A DNA stretch of 64,000 bases from Nostoc calcicola FACHB-3891 (GTDB lineage: Bacteria > Cyanobacteriota > Cyanobacteriia > Cyanobacteriales > Nostocaceae), in the NCBI RefSeq assembly GCF_014697355.1, contig NZ_JACJRQ010000031.1, positions 1-64,000 of the forward strand, in the 5' to 3' direction. Position 1 is the first letter of the stretch; each line of letters begins with the position of its first letter. Under the pieces are notes generated by a model. That model made no database searches. It was not told the origin of the DNA and saw nothing but the letters and a program-made list of their open reading frames with translations. Positions 52,707 through 61,700 of this stretch are shown one piece after another. A program made the position numbers and the translations under genes.

Positions 52707-53381
52707 TTAAACAGTCCCCCAACCAATCGGCGGTAGTGCTACCTGTTCATCCACCTGGGAATGCGAAACAGCTGACATACTAGCTGAGAGCCAAACAAAC
52801 ATCTCGATAAAGTTTAGCCCTTTAAGTTTCAGCGGAGTACGCACAGCTATTTGATTTAAGCGGGTCATATTCGCATTTTCTACACCTACAGTAAAAAATG
52901 CTACTCTTTTATTCGCTTCATCTCCTTGTAAGCGCTGGGATGCTTGCTCTACCACACGATCTAACTCGCCTTGTGGTTCTCCATCGGTAATCATAAATAC
53001 CCAAGGACGATAGTAAGCAATCCCATTGGCACGATACTGAGATTTTCTCTCTTGAATGATGTCCAAAGCTTTATGAATTCCTGCGCCCATCGTCGTCAAT
53101 CCTTGGGCTGTCAAAATCGGCGGATTGAATTGATCGGCGGTTACAAAGTCTTGTACTACATTGATATTACTGTCAAAAGTGACGATCGCCACTTCCACCC
53201 GTCTGGCTGCCAAGGAATTTTTGACTAATTCATCCTTTAAACTTAGCAAACCCTGATTTAAAGCCTCAATCGGATCTCCTTGCATCGAGCCAGATGTATC
53301 TAGTAAGAGGACGCACGGACAACGCGGTTCTGGGTTCTCTGCAAACTCTACAACTTCATCAAGTCTTAATGTGTCATGCAT
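52707..53381 (-). CDS. von Willebrand factor A domain protein (TerY-like)
   Basis: 224 residues from ATG 53381 (the frame runs to a TTG at 53408). The MIDAS metal site is complete: DTSGSM near residue 29, Thr in GLTTMGAGI and Asp in MITDGEPQG. The overall sequence, including EVAIVTFDSNINVVQDF and VAFFTVGVENANM, is close to TerY of the tellurite-resistance group. In the TerY triad, the vWA protein is thought to be the substrate or scaffold for the paired kinase and phosphatase. It is the first gene of the operon. Confidence 0.9.
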   Translation of the reverse strand: MHDTLRLDEVVEFAENPEPRCPCVLLLDTSGSMQGDPIEALNQGLLSLKDELVKNSLAARRVEVAIVTFDSNINVVQDFVTADQFNPPILTAQGLTTMGAGIHKALDIIQERKSQYRANGIAYYRPWVFMITDGEPQGELDRVVEQASQRLQGDEANKRVAFFTVGVENANMTRLNQIAVRTPLKLKGLNFIEMFVWLSASMSAVSHSQVDEQVALPPIGWGTV

Positions 53382-54204
53382 AACTTTTTGTGTTATGTTA
53401 AAATCCAAAGTTTTATTTCCCTGTTTTCAAAGTATATAGTTTCAGTCACTGACGTGACTACAGATATAGTATCTAACGGTAGATGCTCTGCAAGTCATGA
53501 AACAAATTATTTTCATCAAGTTCTCTACATATTTAAGGAGACCTTGAGCAGCGTTTAGTTTTGCAAAAAAGAGTTTCTCAAAACTCAGCATTACCTGTTG
53601 TAGTTTATCTACCAAAAATTTATATCTATCAAACCTAGAGTACAATAAATACGTAGAATTTCCTACATAAGTTTTTAAAGATTTTATGTAGGATAATCGT
53701 TCCTTTATAGAAAAGTAATTAAGCATAATTAAGTTCGTTTACTTTCTAACTGTATCTGTGTGATTGTGCGAACTTGGAATCAGATTTACCTCGTAAGTGA
53801 ATCGGCATAACTAAGATGTAGATGATTACAGTCTTAAGTCAAGATTTATCAGTGGTCAGTCAGGTTAAAAGTAGCCAAGATGTACTAGTATTCTATTGAC
53901 GATCGGAGTTTACATTTGTTTATTTGTGCCTACCTCAGTTGCAAAAAGTCGGGAACAGAACGAAATACAAGTTTTTTCATGCATAGCATACATAATTAAA
54001 GACAACTATATTATTTTCAGACCCCCCATTAAAACGTATAAAATACAACTAAGAATTGAAAAATTTATAAATTTTAATATATATACATATTTTAAATAAA
54101 TAATTTGTGTATACCGCTATATTACTAAAGAAGAAAATACTTCATAGCTGATATTTGTAATTTACAAATGTTAGGTTACTGATTCCGCAAAAAAGTAGAA
54201 AAAT
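53382..54204. promoter_or_regulatory. Divergent spacer between TerY triad and PatA-like gene
   Basis: 823 bp, strongly AT-rich, between divergently read units, so it holds both promoters. A 94-codon frame at 53442-53726 (minus) and a 67-codon frame at 53896-54099 (plus) have no recognisable features, and I do not call them genes. No operator is identified. Confidence 0.4.
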
Positions 54205-55578
54205 ATGAATAATTCAGGTGTGTTCACCAAACTACGTCCTTCAAGTTTGTTAAGACAGTTATCTAATTGCTCCGATACTACTTGCTTACAAGCATTGAGT
54301 AACTCAGTTTTTTGGACAATTTACTTAGAGCAAGGCAAAATAACTTACGCAACTCATTCAGTAGAACCGTTCGATCGACTAGAACGCCATTTGCGTCGCC
54401 TAGGCCATCAAATTCCACTACTTACCAACGAGGTTCGCGTTCAAGTTCGTCTGATGTTTGAACCTGACTCACACAGTCAGTTAACGGAACATTACAATCA
54501 ACCGAAAAGCCAGCCTCTTGAATATCAAGCTATATATTGGCTTGTGAGTCAACAACATCTACATTCTACCCAAGCAGCAGTACTAATTCAAGAATTAGTC
54601 AAAGAGGTAATTGAATCATTTTTACTCATCAAAGAAGGTAGTTATGAATTAACAGAACCGCTCAGTAGAATGCCAAAGATTTGCAGGTTTGATATAGAAA
54701 AAATTCTAGAACGCTGCCAAGCCAGATTAGAAAATTGGCAGTCTTTTGTGCCGCAAATTTCTTCTCCATATCAACGTCCATATCTGTTGGCTAACAATCA
54801 ATTTGAGGAAAAAGATTTACCAAACCTCCAGCCCAATTTAACTAACTGGATGAAAGGTTTTAGTCTTTGTCATCTGGCTGCAATTTTGAATCAAGATGAA
54901 ATTCAATTGGCTCGCCAATTATACCCTTACATCGTTAAAGGGGGAATTATCTTGCATGAACCAGATCCACCATTTGATAAATTACCAAAGATATTTGAAG
55001 AAAAGTCACTTTTTCCAAAATTGATTACAGAATTAGTTGATACCAAAGATGAAGTCAATACTTACCCAGATATTCCTCAAGAGAGTATAGGTACTGTTGA
55101 GCAATTACCACAAATTCCCACTCCTTTACAAGCAAACTTTCAGGAACCAACAATATCAAATAACATAAATTCTGCTGGCGAAAGAGTAACCTCTGCTACT
55201 GTAACTGCACAAAAAATTCACAAAATAGTTTCTGTGGATGATAGCCCGACAATTCTTAAAGAAATTAGCCATTTCTTAGAAAATGAAAATTTTTCTGTGG
55301 TGACTATCAACGAGCCATTAAAAGCCGTTTTGTCAATTATTAGGCACAAACCAGATTTAATTTTACTGGATCTGAACATGGCAGGAATTGATGGTTATGA
55401 ATTGTGTAGAATTATACGTAATAATTCAATGTTTAAACAGACTCCCATTATCTTTGTCACTGGTAATAAAGGAATTGTAGACAAAGTAAAAGCGAGATTG
55501 GTCGGGGCATCTGGATATTTGACGAAACCATTTACTCGCGCGGAATTACTGAAAATAGTCTTCATGCATTTAACTTAA
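54205..55578 (+). CDS. PatA-like response regulator (PATAN/DUF4388 plus REC)
   Basis: 457 residues. N-terminal PATAN region (residues ~1-120: FTKLRPSSLLRQLSN, WTIYLEQGKITYATHSVEPFDRLERHLRRLG) as in the heterocyst-pattern protein PatA and pilus regulators. A helical middle (~130-270) and a short linker precede a C-terminal receiver domain with DD in VSVDDSP, phospho-Asp in ILLDLNMAGIDGY and Lys in YLTKPF. It has no DNA-binding domain. It pairs with the CheY-like protein encoded 43 bp downstream, as in the pilG/pilH-type part of cyanobacterial motility operons, but no CheW, MCP or CheA gene follows. Confidence 0.88.
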   Translation: MNNSGVFTKLRPSSLLRQLSNCSDTTCLQALSNSVFWTIYLEQGKITYATHSVEPFDRLERHLRRLGHQIPLLTNEVRVQVRLMFEPDSHSQLTEHYNQPKSQPLEYQAIYWLVSQQHLHSTQAAVLIQELVKEVIESFLLIKEGSYELTEPLSRMPKICRFDIEKILERCQARLENWQSFVPQISSPYQRPYLLANNQFEEKDLPNLQPNLTNWMKGFSLCHLAAILNQDEIQLARQLYPYIVKGGIILHEPDPPFDKLPKIFEEKSLFPKLITELVDTKDEVNTYPDIPQESIGTVEQLPQIPTPLQANFQEPTISNNINSAGERVTSATVTAQKIHKIVSVDDSPTILKEISHFLENENFSVVTINEPLKAVLSIIRHKPDLILLDLNMAGIDGYELCRIIRNNSMFKQTPIIFVTGNKGIVDKVKARLVGASGYLTKPFTRAELLKIVFMHLT

Positions 55579-55621
55579 ATTAATGGATATCCAAAGTTAT
55601 AACTAGTAGGGATAAATTAAT

Positions 55622-55993
55622 ATGGCTAAAGTTTTAGTTGTGGAAGATACTCCTTCTGTATTGGAGTTAATCAATAGTTTTTTAAGAGAGAGTGGACACA
55701 CAGTAATTAAAGCTTCTGATGCTAAAGACGGTATGATTAAAGCAATCAATCATCAGCCGGATGCCATAATTACTGATGTGGTAATGCCAGAAATTAGCGG
55801 TTTTGAATTTTGTCGCCAATTAAAAAGAAATCCCACGACTAAAAAAGTGCCAATTATTATTTGTAGTTCTAAAAATCTACGGATTGATAGGATTTGGGGT
55901 ATGCGACAAGGCGCAGATGTGTATTTAACTAAGCCTTTTACCAAACAACAATTAATACATGCGCTCAAATCTCTTGTAGAGGGAGGGGAGTAG
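55622..55993 (+). CDS. CheY-like single-domain response regulator
   Basis: 123 residues, one receiver domain. Acidic pair in VLVVEDTPS, phospho-acceptor Asp in IITDVVMPEISGFEF, Ser/Thr in IIICSSK and Lys in YLTKPFTKQQ; all active-site residues are present. Similar to PilH-type regulators that act with PatA-like proteins. Probably co-transcribed with the gene upstream. Its last codons run into a GGGAGTAGGGAGTGG repeat. Confidence 0.9.
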   Translation: MAKVLVVEDTPSVLELINSFLRESGHTVIKASDAKDGMIKAINHQPDAIITDVVMPEISGFEFCRQLKRNPTTKKVPIIICSSKNLRIDRIWGMRQGADVYLTKPFTKQQLIHALKSLVEGGE

Positions 55994-56683
55994 GGAGTGG
56001 AGAGTGGGGAGGGATGAGAAAGACGGGGGGACGCAAAGAAAAAAAATCATAATTAAAGAGGGAACTCTTAACTTCATATCTTGCACCAGCCTCATCATCA
56101 AAAACAAAAATTACTCAGTAGTTAAGCTTTTCGCAGTCCGAATCGCTCAAGCCAGGGACTCAAAGTCCCTGTCTAATAGCTCAAGTCCTCTATAAGAGGA
56201 CTGAAAATTAAATTGATTTACTGTAATAGAAATGACGTTATTTTTGTATATTCATGGTTTATGCGTAAAGGTGCAAGATCTGAGTAACGGGGAACAGGGA
56301 ACAGAATGTAATGTATGGGGATTTAAAACCAACACATAAGCTACTTGATAGTTGTAGAGGTCTGTTACTCCCTCCAGGGACAGGAAATAGAAAAAACTGT
56401 TCCCTGTTCCCTATTCCCTGTTCCCTTCTTGGATGACAAATGCCCGATGATATGTACATGACTACTAATCTATAGGACTACTAGCGCTCCTACACGTGGT
56501 CTATTTACTTGAAAATTGCTGTAAAACGCCAAGAAAAGATTAACATCGGAGATTGTTCTGCTAGTCTAACGTAGTAGGATTGTTCAAGTGAAAAGCTATG
56601 AATTGCAGAGTGAATAGCGATCGCTACGCTAGTAGACACTCTAAAATGAGAGCAAAAGACGATTCCTAAAACAAGCACACTCC
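55994..56683. other. Repeat-containing spacer upstream of pheT
   Basis: 690 bp. Contains GGGAGTGGGGAG heptamers, a hairpin AGGGACTCAAAGTCCCT near 56155 with AGTCCTCTATAAGAGGACT, and TTCCCTG heptamers on both strands (GGAACAGGGAACA near 56290, TGTTCCCTGTTCCC near 56398). The proximal 100 bp with a GCGATCGC octamer near 56618 should hold the pheT promoter. No gene seen. Confidence 0.45.
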
Positions 56684-59146
56684 ATGCGTATTTCTCTAAA
56701 TTGGCTGCGCGAACTAGTAGAGATAAAACTTAGTCCAGAAGAATTAGCCGAAACCCTGACTATGGCGGGGTTTGAAGTAGAAGATATTGAAGACCGCCGC
56801 ACTTGGGCAAATGGCGTAGTTGTGGGAAGAGTGCTTGAGCGTCAACCCCACCCCAATGCTGATAAATTAAGTGTTTGTCAAGTTGATATTGGCGCAGATG
56901 AGACTTTAAATATTGTCTGTGGTGCTGCTAATGTCAAAGCAGATATCTATGTGCCAGTAGCAACTACGGGAACTTACTTACCCAACATTGATTTAAAAAT
57001 TAAACCTGCAAAACTACGCGGTGTCCCCTCCCAGGGCATGATTTGTTCTTTAAAAGAACTCGGTTTGCCCACCGATGTAGACGGTATTCATATTTTTACC
57101 CAAGAAAATTTACCCTTGGGTAGTGATGTGCGTCCGTTGTTGGGTTTAGATGATGTCATTTTAGACCTCACGGCAACTGCTAATCGCGCTGATGCGTTGA
57201 GTATGGTAGGTGTAGCCAGAGAAGTAGCAGCCTTAACTGGGGGAAAACTCAGCATTCCTGTACCGGGTGAAGTACCAATTACCAAAAATACAGGAAATTT
57301 AGCTTTAAAAATTGCTGACACCCAAGCTTGTCCTGCATACATTGGTACGGTCATTGAACAAGTAAAAATTGCTTCGTCCCCGGAATGGTTGCAACAGCGT
57401 TTAAGGGCTGCGGGAGTACGTCCCATAAATAATGTCGTGGACATTACTAACTACGTGTTGTTGGAATGGGGACAACCACTGCACGCCTTTGATGGCGATC
57501 GCCTAAAATCAATTACAAGTAGCGAAAATTTAACCATCGGCGTCCGCTTCGCCACTGCTGGAGAATCCCTGAAAACCCTGGATGGACAAACCCGCACTTT
57601 AGCATCCCAAAATTTATTAATTACTGCTAACGAAAAACCTGTTGCCCTAGCGGGAGTCATGGGTGGAGAAGAAACCGAAGTCCATGAAGGTACCCAAAGC
57701 CTAGTTTTAGAAGCCGCTTTATTTGATTCCGTAGCAATTCGCCGTTCTTCTCGCAGTGTTGGCTTAAGAAGTGAAGCCTCTGGGAGATACGAAAGAGGAG
57801 TTAACCGCGCCGAATTGGAAGTGGCAAATCGCCGCGCCTTGTCGTTAATTAGCGAATTAGCTAGTGGAATTATAACTCACCAAGAAATTGCCGACACCCG
57901 CCCCGACCCATCTACCTGGAGTCGTTCCATTGCCCTGCGTTTAGAGAGAGTGAATCAGATACTAGGGCCAATCGATTTGGGAGAGGATACAGGAGAACTC
58001 CAACAACAAGACATTGAAAGGATTCTCACTGCATTAGGCTGTCAATTGACTTCTTTAGGCAATGTCTTAGCACAAGACAATACACTCCAACCCACATGGT
58101 CTGTTTCTGTACCACCCTATCGCTACCGGGATTTAGAACGGGAAATTGATTTAATTGAAGAAATCGCTCGTCTGTACGGATACAACAGATTTTGCGATAC
58201 CTTACCAGAAAAAGCCGAAGCTGGTTATCTGCCTTTAGACCAAGAATTGATTCGCAAATTGCGAGCTTTTCTGCGGGCAGAAGGATTAACAGAATTAATT
58301 CATTACTCTTTAGTTAAACCAGGAGAAGACAGACAAATAGTATTAACAAATCCATTATTTGTGGAATATTCAGCGCTGCGAACCGATTTAATATCTGGGT
58401 TAATTGACGCCTTTCAATATAATATAGAGCAGGGTAACGGCGCTCTCAACGGCTTTGAAATCGGGCAAATTTTTTGGCAAGAAGAAGACGGTTTGCAAGA
58501 AGCAGAAGCCCTGGCTGGTATTATGGGAGGCGATCGCTTTATTGGCAAATGGTCAAAAGGCGGGCGAGAACAACCCTTGACTTGGTTTGAAGCCAAAGGC
58601 ATTTTAGAAAGTGTATTTCGCCAACTAGGCTTGCAAGTAGAATATCAACCCGATCGCCGAGATGAACGCTTACATCCTGGACGCACCGCCTCATTATGGA
58701 TTAGAGGTATTAGACTGGGAATTTTTGGGCAAATTCACCCGCAACTACGGCGAGAAAAAGGCTTACCAGATTCAGCTTATGTTTTCCAGCTAGATTTAGA
58801 TGCGCTTTTAAGTTCTCTAGGAGAAGATGAAGTTCTCAACCCCACATTTAAATCCTATTCCACCTATCCAGCCAGCGATCGTGACATCGCCTTTTTTGCA
58901 CCCATCAAAGTCTCAGTTGGCGAACTTGAAAAAGCAATCAACAAAGCTGGCAAAGATTTGCTCGAATCAGTGGAATTGTTTGATGAATATCGGGGTGAAA
59001 ACGTCCCCCAAGGCCAGCGGAGTCTAGCATTTCGTTTAGTTTATCGGGCTGGCGATCGGACTCTTACTGAGGCAGAAGTGGAACCAGTACACAATAAAGT
59101 CCGCGAAGCCTTAGTGGAAAAATTCGGCGTTAATTTGAGAAGTTAG
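56684..59146 (+). CDS. pheT: Phenylalanyl-tRNA synthetase beta subunit
   Basis: 820 residues, a normal length. It charges tRNA-Phe together with PheS (not in the window). Domains: N-terminal tRNA-binding (EMAP-like) region (VVGRVLERQPHPNADKLSVCQVDIG near residue 46), B3/B4 editing core (RPINNVVDITNYVLLEWGQPLHAFD), B5, a central core (PYRYRDLEREIDLIEEIARLYGYN) and a C-terminal anticodon-binding FDX-ACB domain (YSTYPASDRDIAFFAP). ATG 56684 precedes RISLNWLRELV, the standard start. No PheT interruption is seen. Confidence 0.96.
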   Translation: MRISLNWLRELVEIKLSPEELAETLTMAGFEVEDIEDRRTWANGVVVGRVLERQPHPNADKLSVCQVDIGADETLNIVCGAANVKADIYVPVATTGTYLPNIDLKIKPAKLRGVPSQGMICSLKELGLPTDVDGIHIFTQENLPLGSDVRPLLGLDDVILDLTATANRADALSMVGVAREVAALTGGKLSIPVPGEVPITKNTGNLALKIADTQACPAYIGTVIEQVKIASSPEWLQQRLRAAGVRPINNVVDITNYVLLEWGQPLHAFDGDRLKSITSSENLTIGVRFATAGESLKTLDGQTRTLASQNLLITANEKPVALAGVMGGEETEVHEGTQSLVLEAALFDSVAIRRSSRSVGLRSEASGRYERGVNRAELEVANRRALSLISELASGIITHQEIADTRPDPSTWSRSIALRLERVNQILGPIDLGEDTGELQQQDIERILTALGCQLTSLGNVLAQDNTLQPTWSVSVPPYRYRDLEREIDLIEEIARLYGYNRFCDTLPEKAEAGYLPLDQELIRKLRAFLRAEGLTELIHYSLVKPGEDRQIVLTNPLFVEYSALRTDLISGLIDAFQYNIEQGNGALNGFEIGQIFWQEEDGLQEAEALAGIMGGDRFIGKWSKGGREQPLTWFEAKGILESVFRQLGLQVEYQPDRRDERLHPGRTASLWIRGIRLGIFGQIHPQLRREKGLPDSAYVFQLDLDALLSSLGEDEVLNPTFKSYSTYPASDRDIAFFAPIKVSVGELEKAINKAGKDLLESVELFDEYRGENVPQGQRSLAFRLVYRAGDRTLTEAEVEPVHNKVREALVEKFGVNLRS

Positions 59147-59165
59147 GAGTTACGAGTTTTTTGGT

Positions 59166-59269
59166 CTAGTGGTCTGTTCCATTAAATATAATGAGTGAAC
59201 TCATTCTTAACTTTTCTTCCTTTGCGGTTCGTTCTTTTATCCCTCAAAATTAATGAAACAGACCACTAG
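59166..59269. mobile_element. 104-bp MITE-like element with 20-bp inverted ends
   Basis: CTAGTGGTCTGTTCCATTAA (59166-59185) is the reverse complement, with one mismatch, of TTAATGAAACAGACCACTAG (59250-59269). The ends share CTGTTTCATT with the element at 8871. The inside has CCTTTGCGGTTCGTTC. No coding capacity. Confidence 0.75.
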
Positions 59270-59350
59270 TTCCCGGGTTGAACCTGGGAACCCGCAGGGT
59301 AGTCCGCCTATCATCGCGCTTCGCGCACCACGCGGACTCTAGAAACGATC

Positions 59351-59554
59351 GCATTTGTTATTTCGGCGACAGCATTTGTTATTTCGGCGACAGCATTTGT
59401 TATTTCAGCGACAGCATTTGTTATTTCGGCGACAGCATTTGTTATTTCAGCGACAGCATTTGTTATTTCAGCGACAGCATTTGTTATTTCGGCGACAGCA
59501 TTTGTTATTTCGGCGACAGCATTTGTTATTTCGGCGACAGCATTTGTTATTTCG
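59351..59554. repeat. 21-bp tandem repeat array (10 units)
   Basis: Units GCATTTGTTATTTCGGCGACA repeat at exact 21-base steps from 59351 to 59540; the last unit is partial. Units differ only by CGG/CAG at one site. The core GCATTTGTTATTTCGG is shared with the array at 1316, 58 kb away, and only the third heptamer differs (GCGACAG instead of GGGTTCG). Open frames on both strands are side effects of the period. Confidence 0.9.
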
Positions 59555-59766
59555 ATCTGATTAACCAAGCTTTTACCCCACCCTAACCCTCCCCTTGGAA
59601 AGGGGAGGGAACAAGATTTCTTATTTCCCCCCTTTATAAGGGGGGATTAAGGGGGGTAATTTGACTTGTGCATAATTTGGTGTAATACTCCTTTTGAATT
59701 CGCAGAAAATACGAAAAAACTCATTAATAAAAATAGCGAACTAAAAACTCAGATAATCAACGCTAA

Positions 59767-59919
59767 AAATTAGATGTAGATGAATATAAAATCAAGGTAA
59801 TTTTAGACAAGTGGCGAGAACTTTTACATTTAGAATCAATAGAAGCAGAAATCCATTATAGTGTTTATCATGCTAGTTTTCGTGATTGGTTAAAGCGACA
59901 AATAGAGCCTAATTTTTGA
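59767..59919 (+). pseudogene. Fragment of a NACHT/STAND-type ATPase gene
   Basis: The frame from 59767 to TGA 59917 lacks a start codon. It reads LDVDEYKIKVILDKWRELLH, then SIEAEIHYSVYHASFRDWLKRQ. The WRELL...YSVYHASFRDWL pattern matches the helical region after the ATPase domain in cyanobacterial NACHT-WD40/TPR proteins. It is only ~50 codons and adjacent to repeats, so it is a relic of a larger gene. Confidence 0.6.
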
Positions 59920-59943
59920 GTTTGGCAGGAGTAACAAACAATT

Positions 59944-60213
59944 ATGCCTAAATATGTAGTCTGGGGAATTTACTGCGAAGACGTTCTTGAAAAACGCGTC
60001 CCTCACCGCCAAGCTCATTTAGACGGATTAGCAAAACAGAAAGAATCCGGCGTGCTAATTACCATCGGCCCCACCAAAGATGTCACAAAAGTGTTTGGAA
60101 TTTACGAAGCCGAAGACGAAGCGATCGTCCGCGAATTAATTGAAAACGATCCCTACTGGAAAAATGGCATTTGGACAGAATATTCTGTCAAAGAATGGAT
60201 TCAGGCTTTTTGA
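59944..60213 (+). CDS. YCII-family protein
   Basis: 89 residues, a dimeric alpha/beta-barrel fold of the YciI type: MPKYVVWGIYCEDVLEKRVPHRQAHL with the conserved RxxHxxHL-like region, GVLITIGPT and EAEDEAIVRELIENDPY. The Asp/His pair typical of the family's putative active site seems kept. Function is unknown; homologues are small cytosolic enzymes or binding proteins. The gene follows the STAND remnant by 24 bp. Confidence 0.9.
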   Translation: MPKYVVWGIYCEDVLEKRVPHRQAHLDGLAKQKESGVLITIGPTKDVTKVFGIYEAEDEAIVRELIENDPYWKNGIWTEYSVKEWIQAF

Positions 60214-60274
60214 ATTGAGTACGAGGAGATGAGTGATACCATTTCACGAAAACCTTGATACAGATAAATTTCTC

Positions 60275-60300
60275 GTAGGGGCACGGCATTGCCGTGCCCT
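60275..60300. repeat. Palindrome (GTAGGGGCACGGCA, eroded right end)
   Basis: GGGCACGGCA pairs with TGCCGTGCCC; same subtype as the copy at 43960. It follows the YCII gene. Confidence 0.7.
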
Positions 60301-60370
60301 AAACAACATGTTTGTATCATTATTAAAGTGAAATAGTATGAGACAAGGGAGATGGCGGAGTTTGACGTTT

Positions 60371-60640
60371 TGAACCTCGAAGTTGAACCTCTGAACCTCG
60401 AAGTTGAACCTTTGAACCTCGAAGTTGAACCTTTGAACTCGAACGTTGAGCCTTTGAACCTCGAAGTTGTACCTTTGAACTTGAATGTTGAGCCTTTGAA
60501 CTCGAACGTTGAGCCTTTGAACCTCGAAGTTGTACCTTTGAACTTGAATGTTGAGCCTTTGAACTCGAACGTTGAGCCTTTGAACTCGAACGTTGAGCCT
60601 TTAACCCTCGAAGTTGCACCTTTGAACTCGAAACTTTCAG
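60371..60640. repeat. 21-bp tandem array with 63-bp higher-order pattern
   Basis: Twelve full units plus a partial one, type TGAACCTCGAAGTTGAACCTT. From unit 4 on, three variants repeat in order (ending GTTGAGC, GTTGTAC, GTTGAGC with CTCGAAC, CTCGAAG, CTTGAAT middles), giving a 63-bp period. A plus-strand frame (60352-60690) reads a repeated EPLNLEV heptapeptide and stops on an ATGA overlap with the next gene; the minus strand is also open. The protein reading is not supported beyond that. Confidence 0.85.
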
Positions 60641-60686
60641 TTTTAACTCCCCCTCATCCCCCCCATCCCCCCCACCTCCCCACATT

Positions 60687-61481
60687 ATGAAAACTTGGCA
60701 GGCTGATTTTTATCGTCGTCCATCATCAGATGCATCTGGACAAGTGTTATGGGAGTTGTTAATTTGTGATGCAACTCGCAGTTTTGAATATGAAGCTACT
60801 TGTCTTCAGTCAGCAGCAAATTCTAATTGGGTTACTACTCAATTTCAGTTAGCAGCTGGTGAAAAATTGCCCGATGTAATTGAGGTGTTTCGTCCTCAAT
60901 CCCTCAGTTTAATTGAGGCGGCTGGACGGAATTTAGGTATTAATGTAGAACCTACTCGCCGCACTTTGGCATTGAAACAGTGGTTACAGGAAAAGCAATA
61001 TCCTTCAGCGCTGGATAAACCACCCCCTGCACCATTACCAGAAAACCTCTGGGGAGAACAATGGCGTTTTGCGACACTCCAGGCTGGTGAACTTGTGGAT
61101 GTGTTTGCAGAACGCCCGATTCCGATTTTGCACATACCGGAATACCTCAAACCGCTCAATTTAGGTTTGGCATCAACGATCGCTGTTCCTGGTGTGGTAA
61201 TTTATGGTGGACGGCGATCGATGCACCTAGCACGGTGGTTACAGCAAGCCCGCCCTGTAGGATTGAACTACATTTCTGGCGCACCAAATGGCTTAATATT
61301 AGAAGCAGGCTTAGTGGATAGATGGATTGTTGCCACTTTTGAAGATTCAGAAGTTACCACAGCAGCTCAAACATATGAACAACGCAAACAACAAAGCCAA
61401 GGATTACATTTTTTGTTAGTTCAACCCGATGATTCTGGGATGACTTACAGCGGCTTTTGGTTATTGCGAACAGAAGATTGA
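60687..61481 (+). CDS. Tab2/Atab2-family RNA-binding protein
   Basis: 264 residues of the DUF1092 (Tab2) family: WQADFYRRPSSDASGQVLWELLICD at the start, FRPQSLSLIEAAGRNLGI in the middle and a C-terminal LDRWI-like GLVDRWIVATFEDSE motif, with FWLLRTED at the end. In algae and plants the family binds psaB mRNA and supports photosystem I translation; cyanobacteria have homologues. Its ATG overlaps the stop of the repeat-coded frame by ATGA. The start at 60687 fits the family N-terminus. Confidence 0.9.
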   Translation: MKTWQADFYRRPSSDASGQVLWELLICDATRSFEYEATCLQSAANSNWVTTQFQLAAGEKLPDVIEVFRPQSLSLIEAAGRNLGINVEPTRRTLALKQWLQEKQYPSALDKPPPAPLPENLWGEQWRFATLQAGELVDVFAERPIPILHIPEYLKPLNLGLASTIAVPGVVIYGGRRSMHLARWLQQARPVGLNYISGAPNGLILEAGLVDRWIVATFEDSEVTTAAQTYEQRKQQSQGLHFLLVQPDDSGMTYSGFWLLRTED

Positions 61482-61700
61482 TATAACAGAATTCAGAATT
61501 CAGGAGTCAGAATTCAGAATTAGAATAGGCTCAAAGATTAGCTACTAAACCTAGATTGTGTGTGCTTCATTAACTTGAAATCTGTTGTTACGCGAACGGC
61601 GATCGCACAGAGTAAGAGTTGAGATTCAAATTCAGCAACACCGAAATTCTCAATCCAAAATCTAAAATCTAAAATCCAAAATGGTATAACCTGTGTTGAT

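Noticed and set aside
53442..53726. 94-codon minus-strand frame upstream of the TerY-like gene
   Set aside because: AT-rich, no recognisable features, no ribosome site; treated as promoter region.
59278..59586. 102-codon plus-strand frame reading ICYFGDS repeats
   Set aside because: Produced by the 21-bp array; cysteine-rich composition is accidental.
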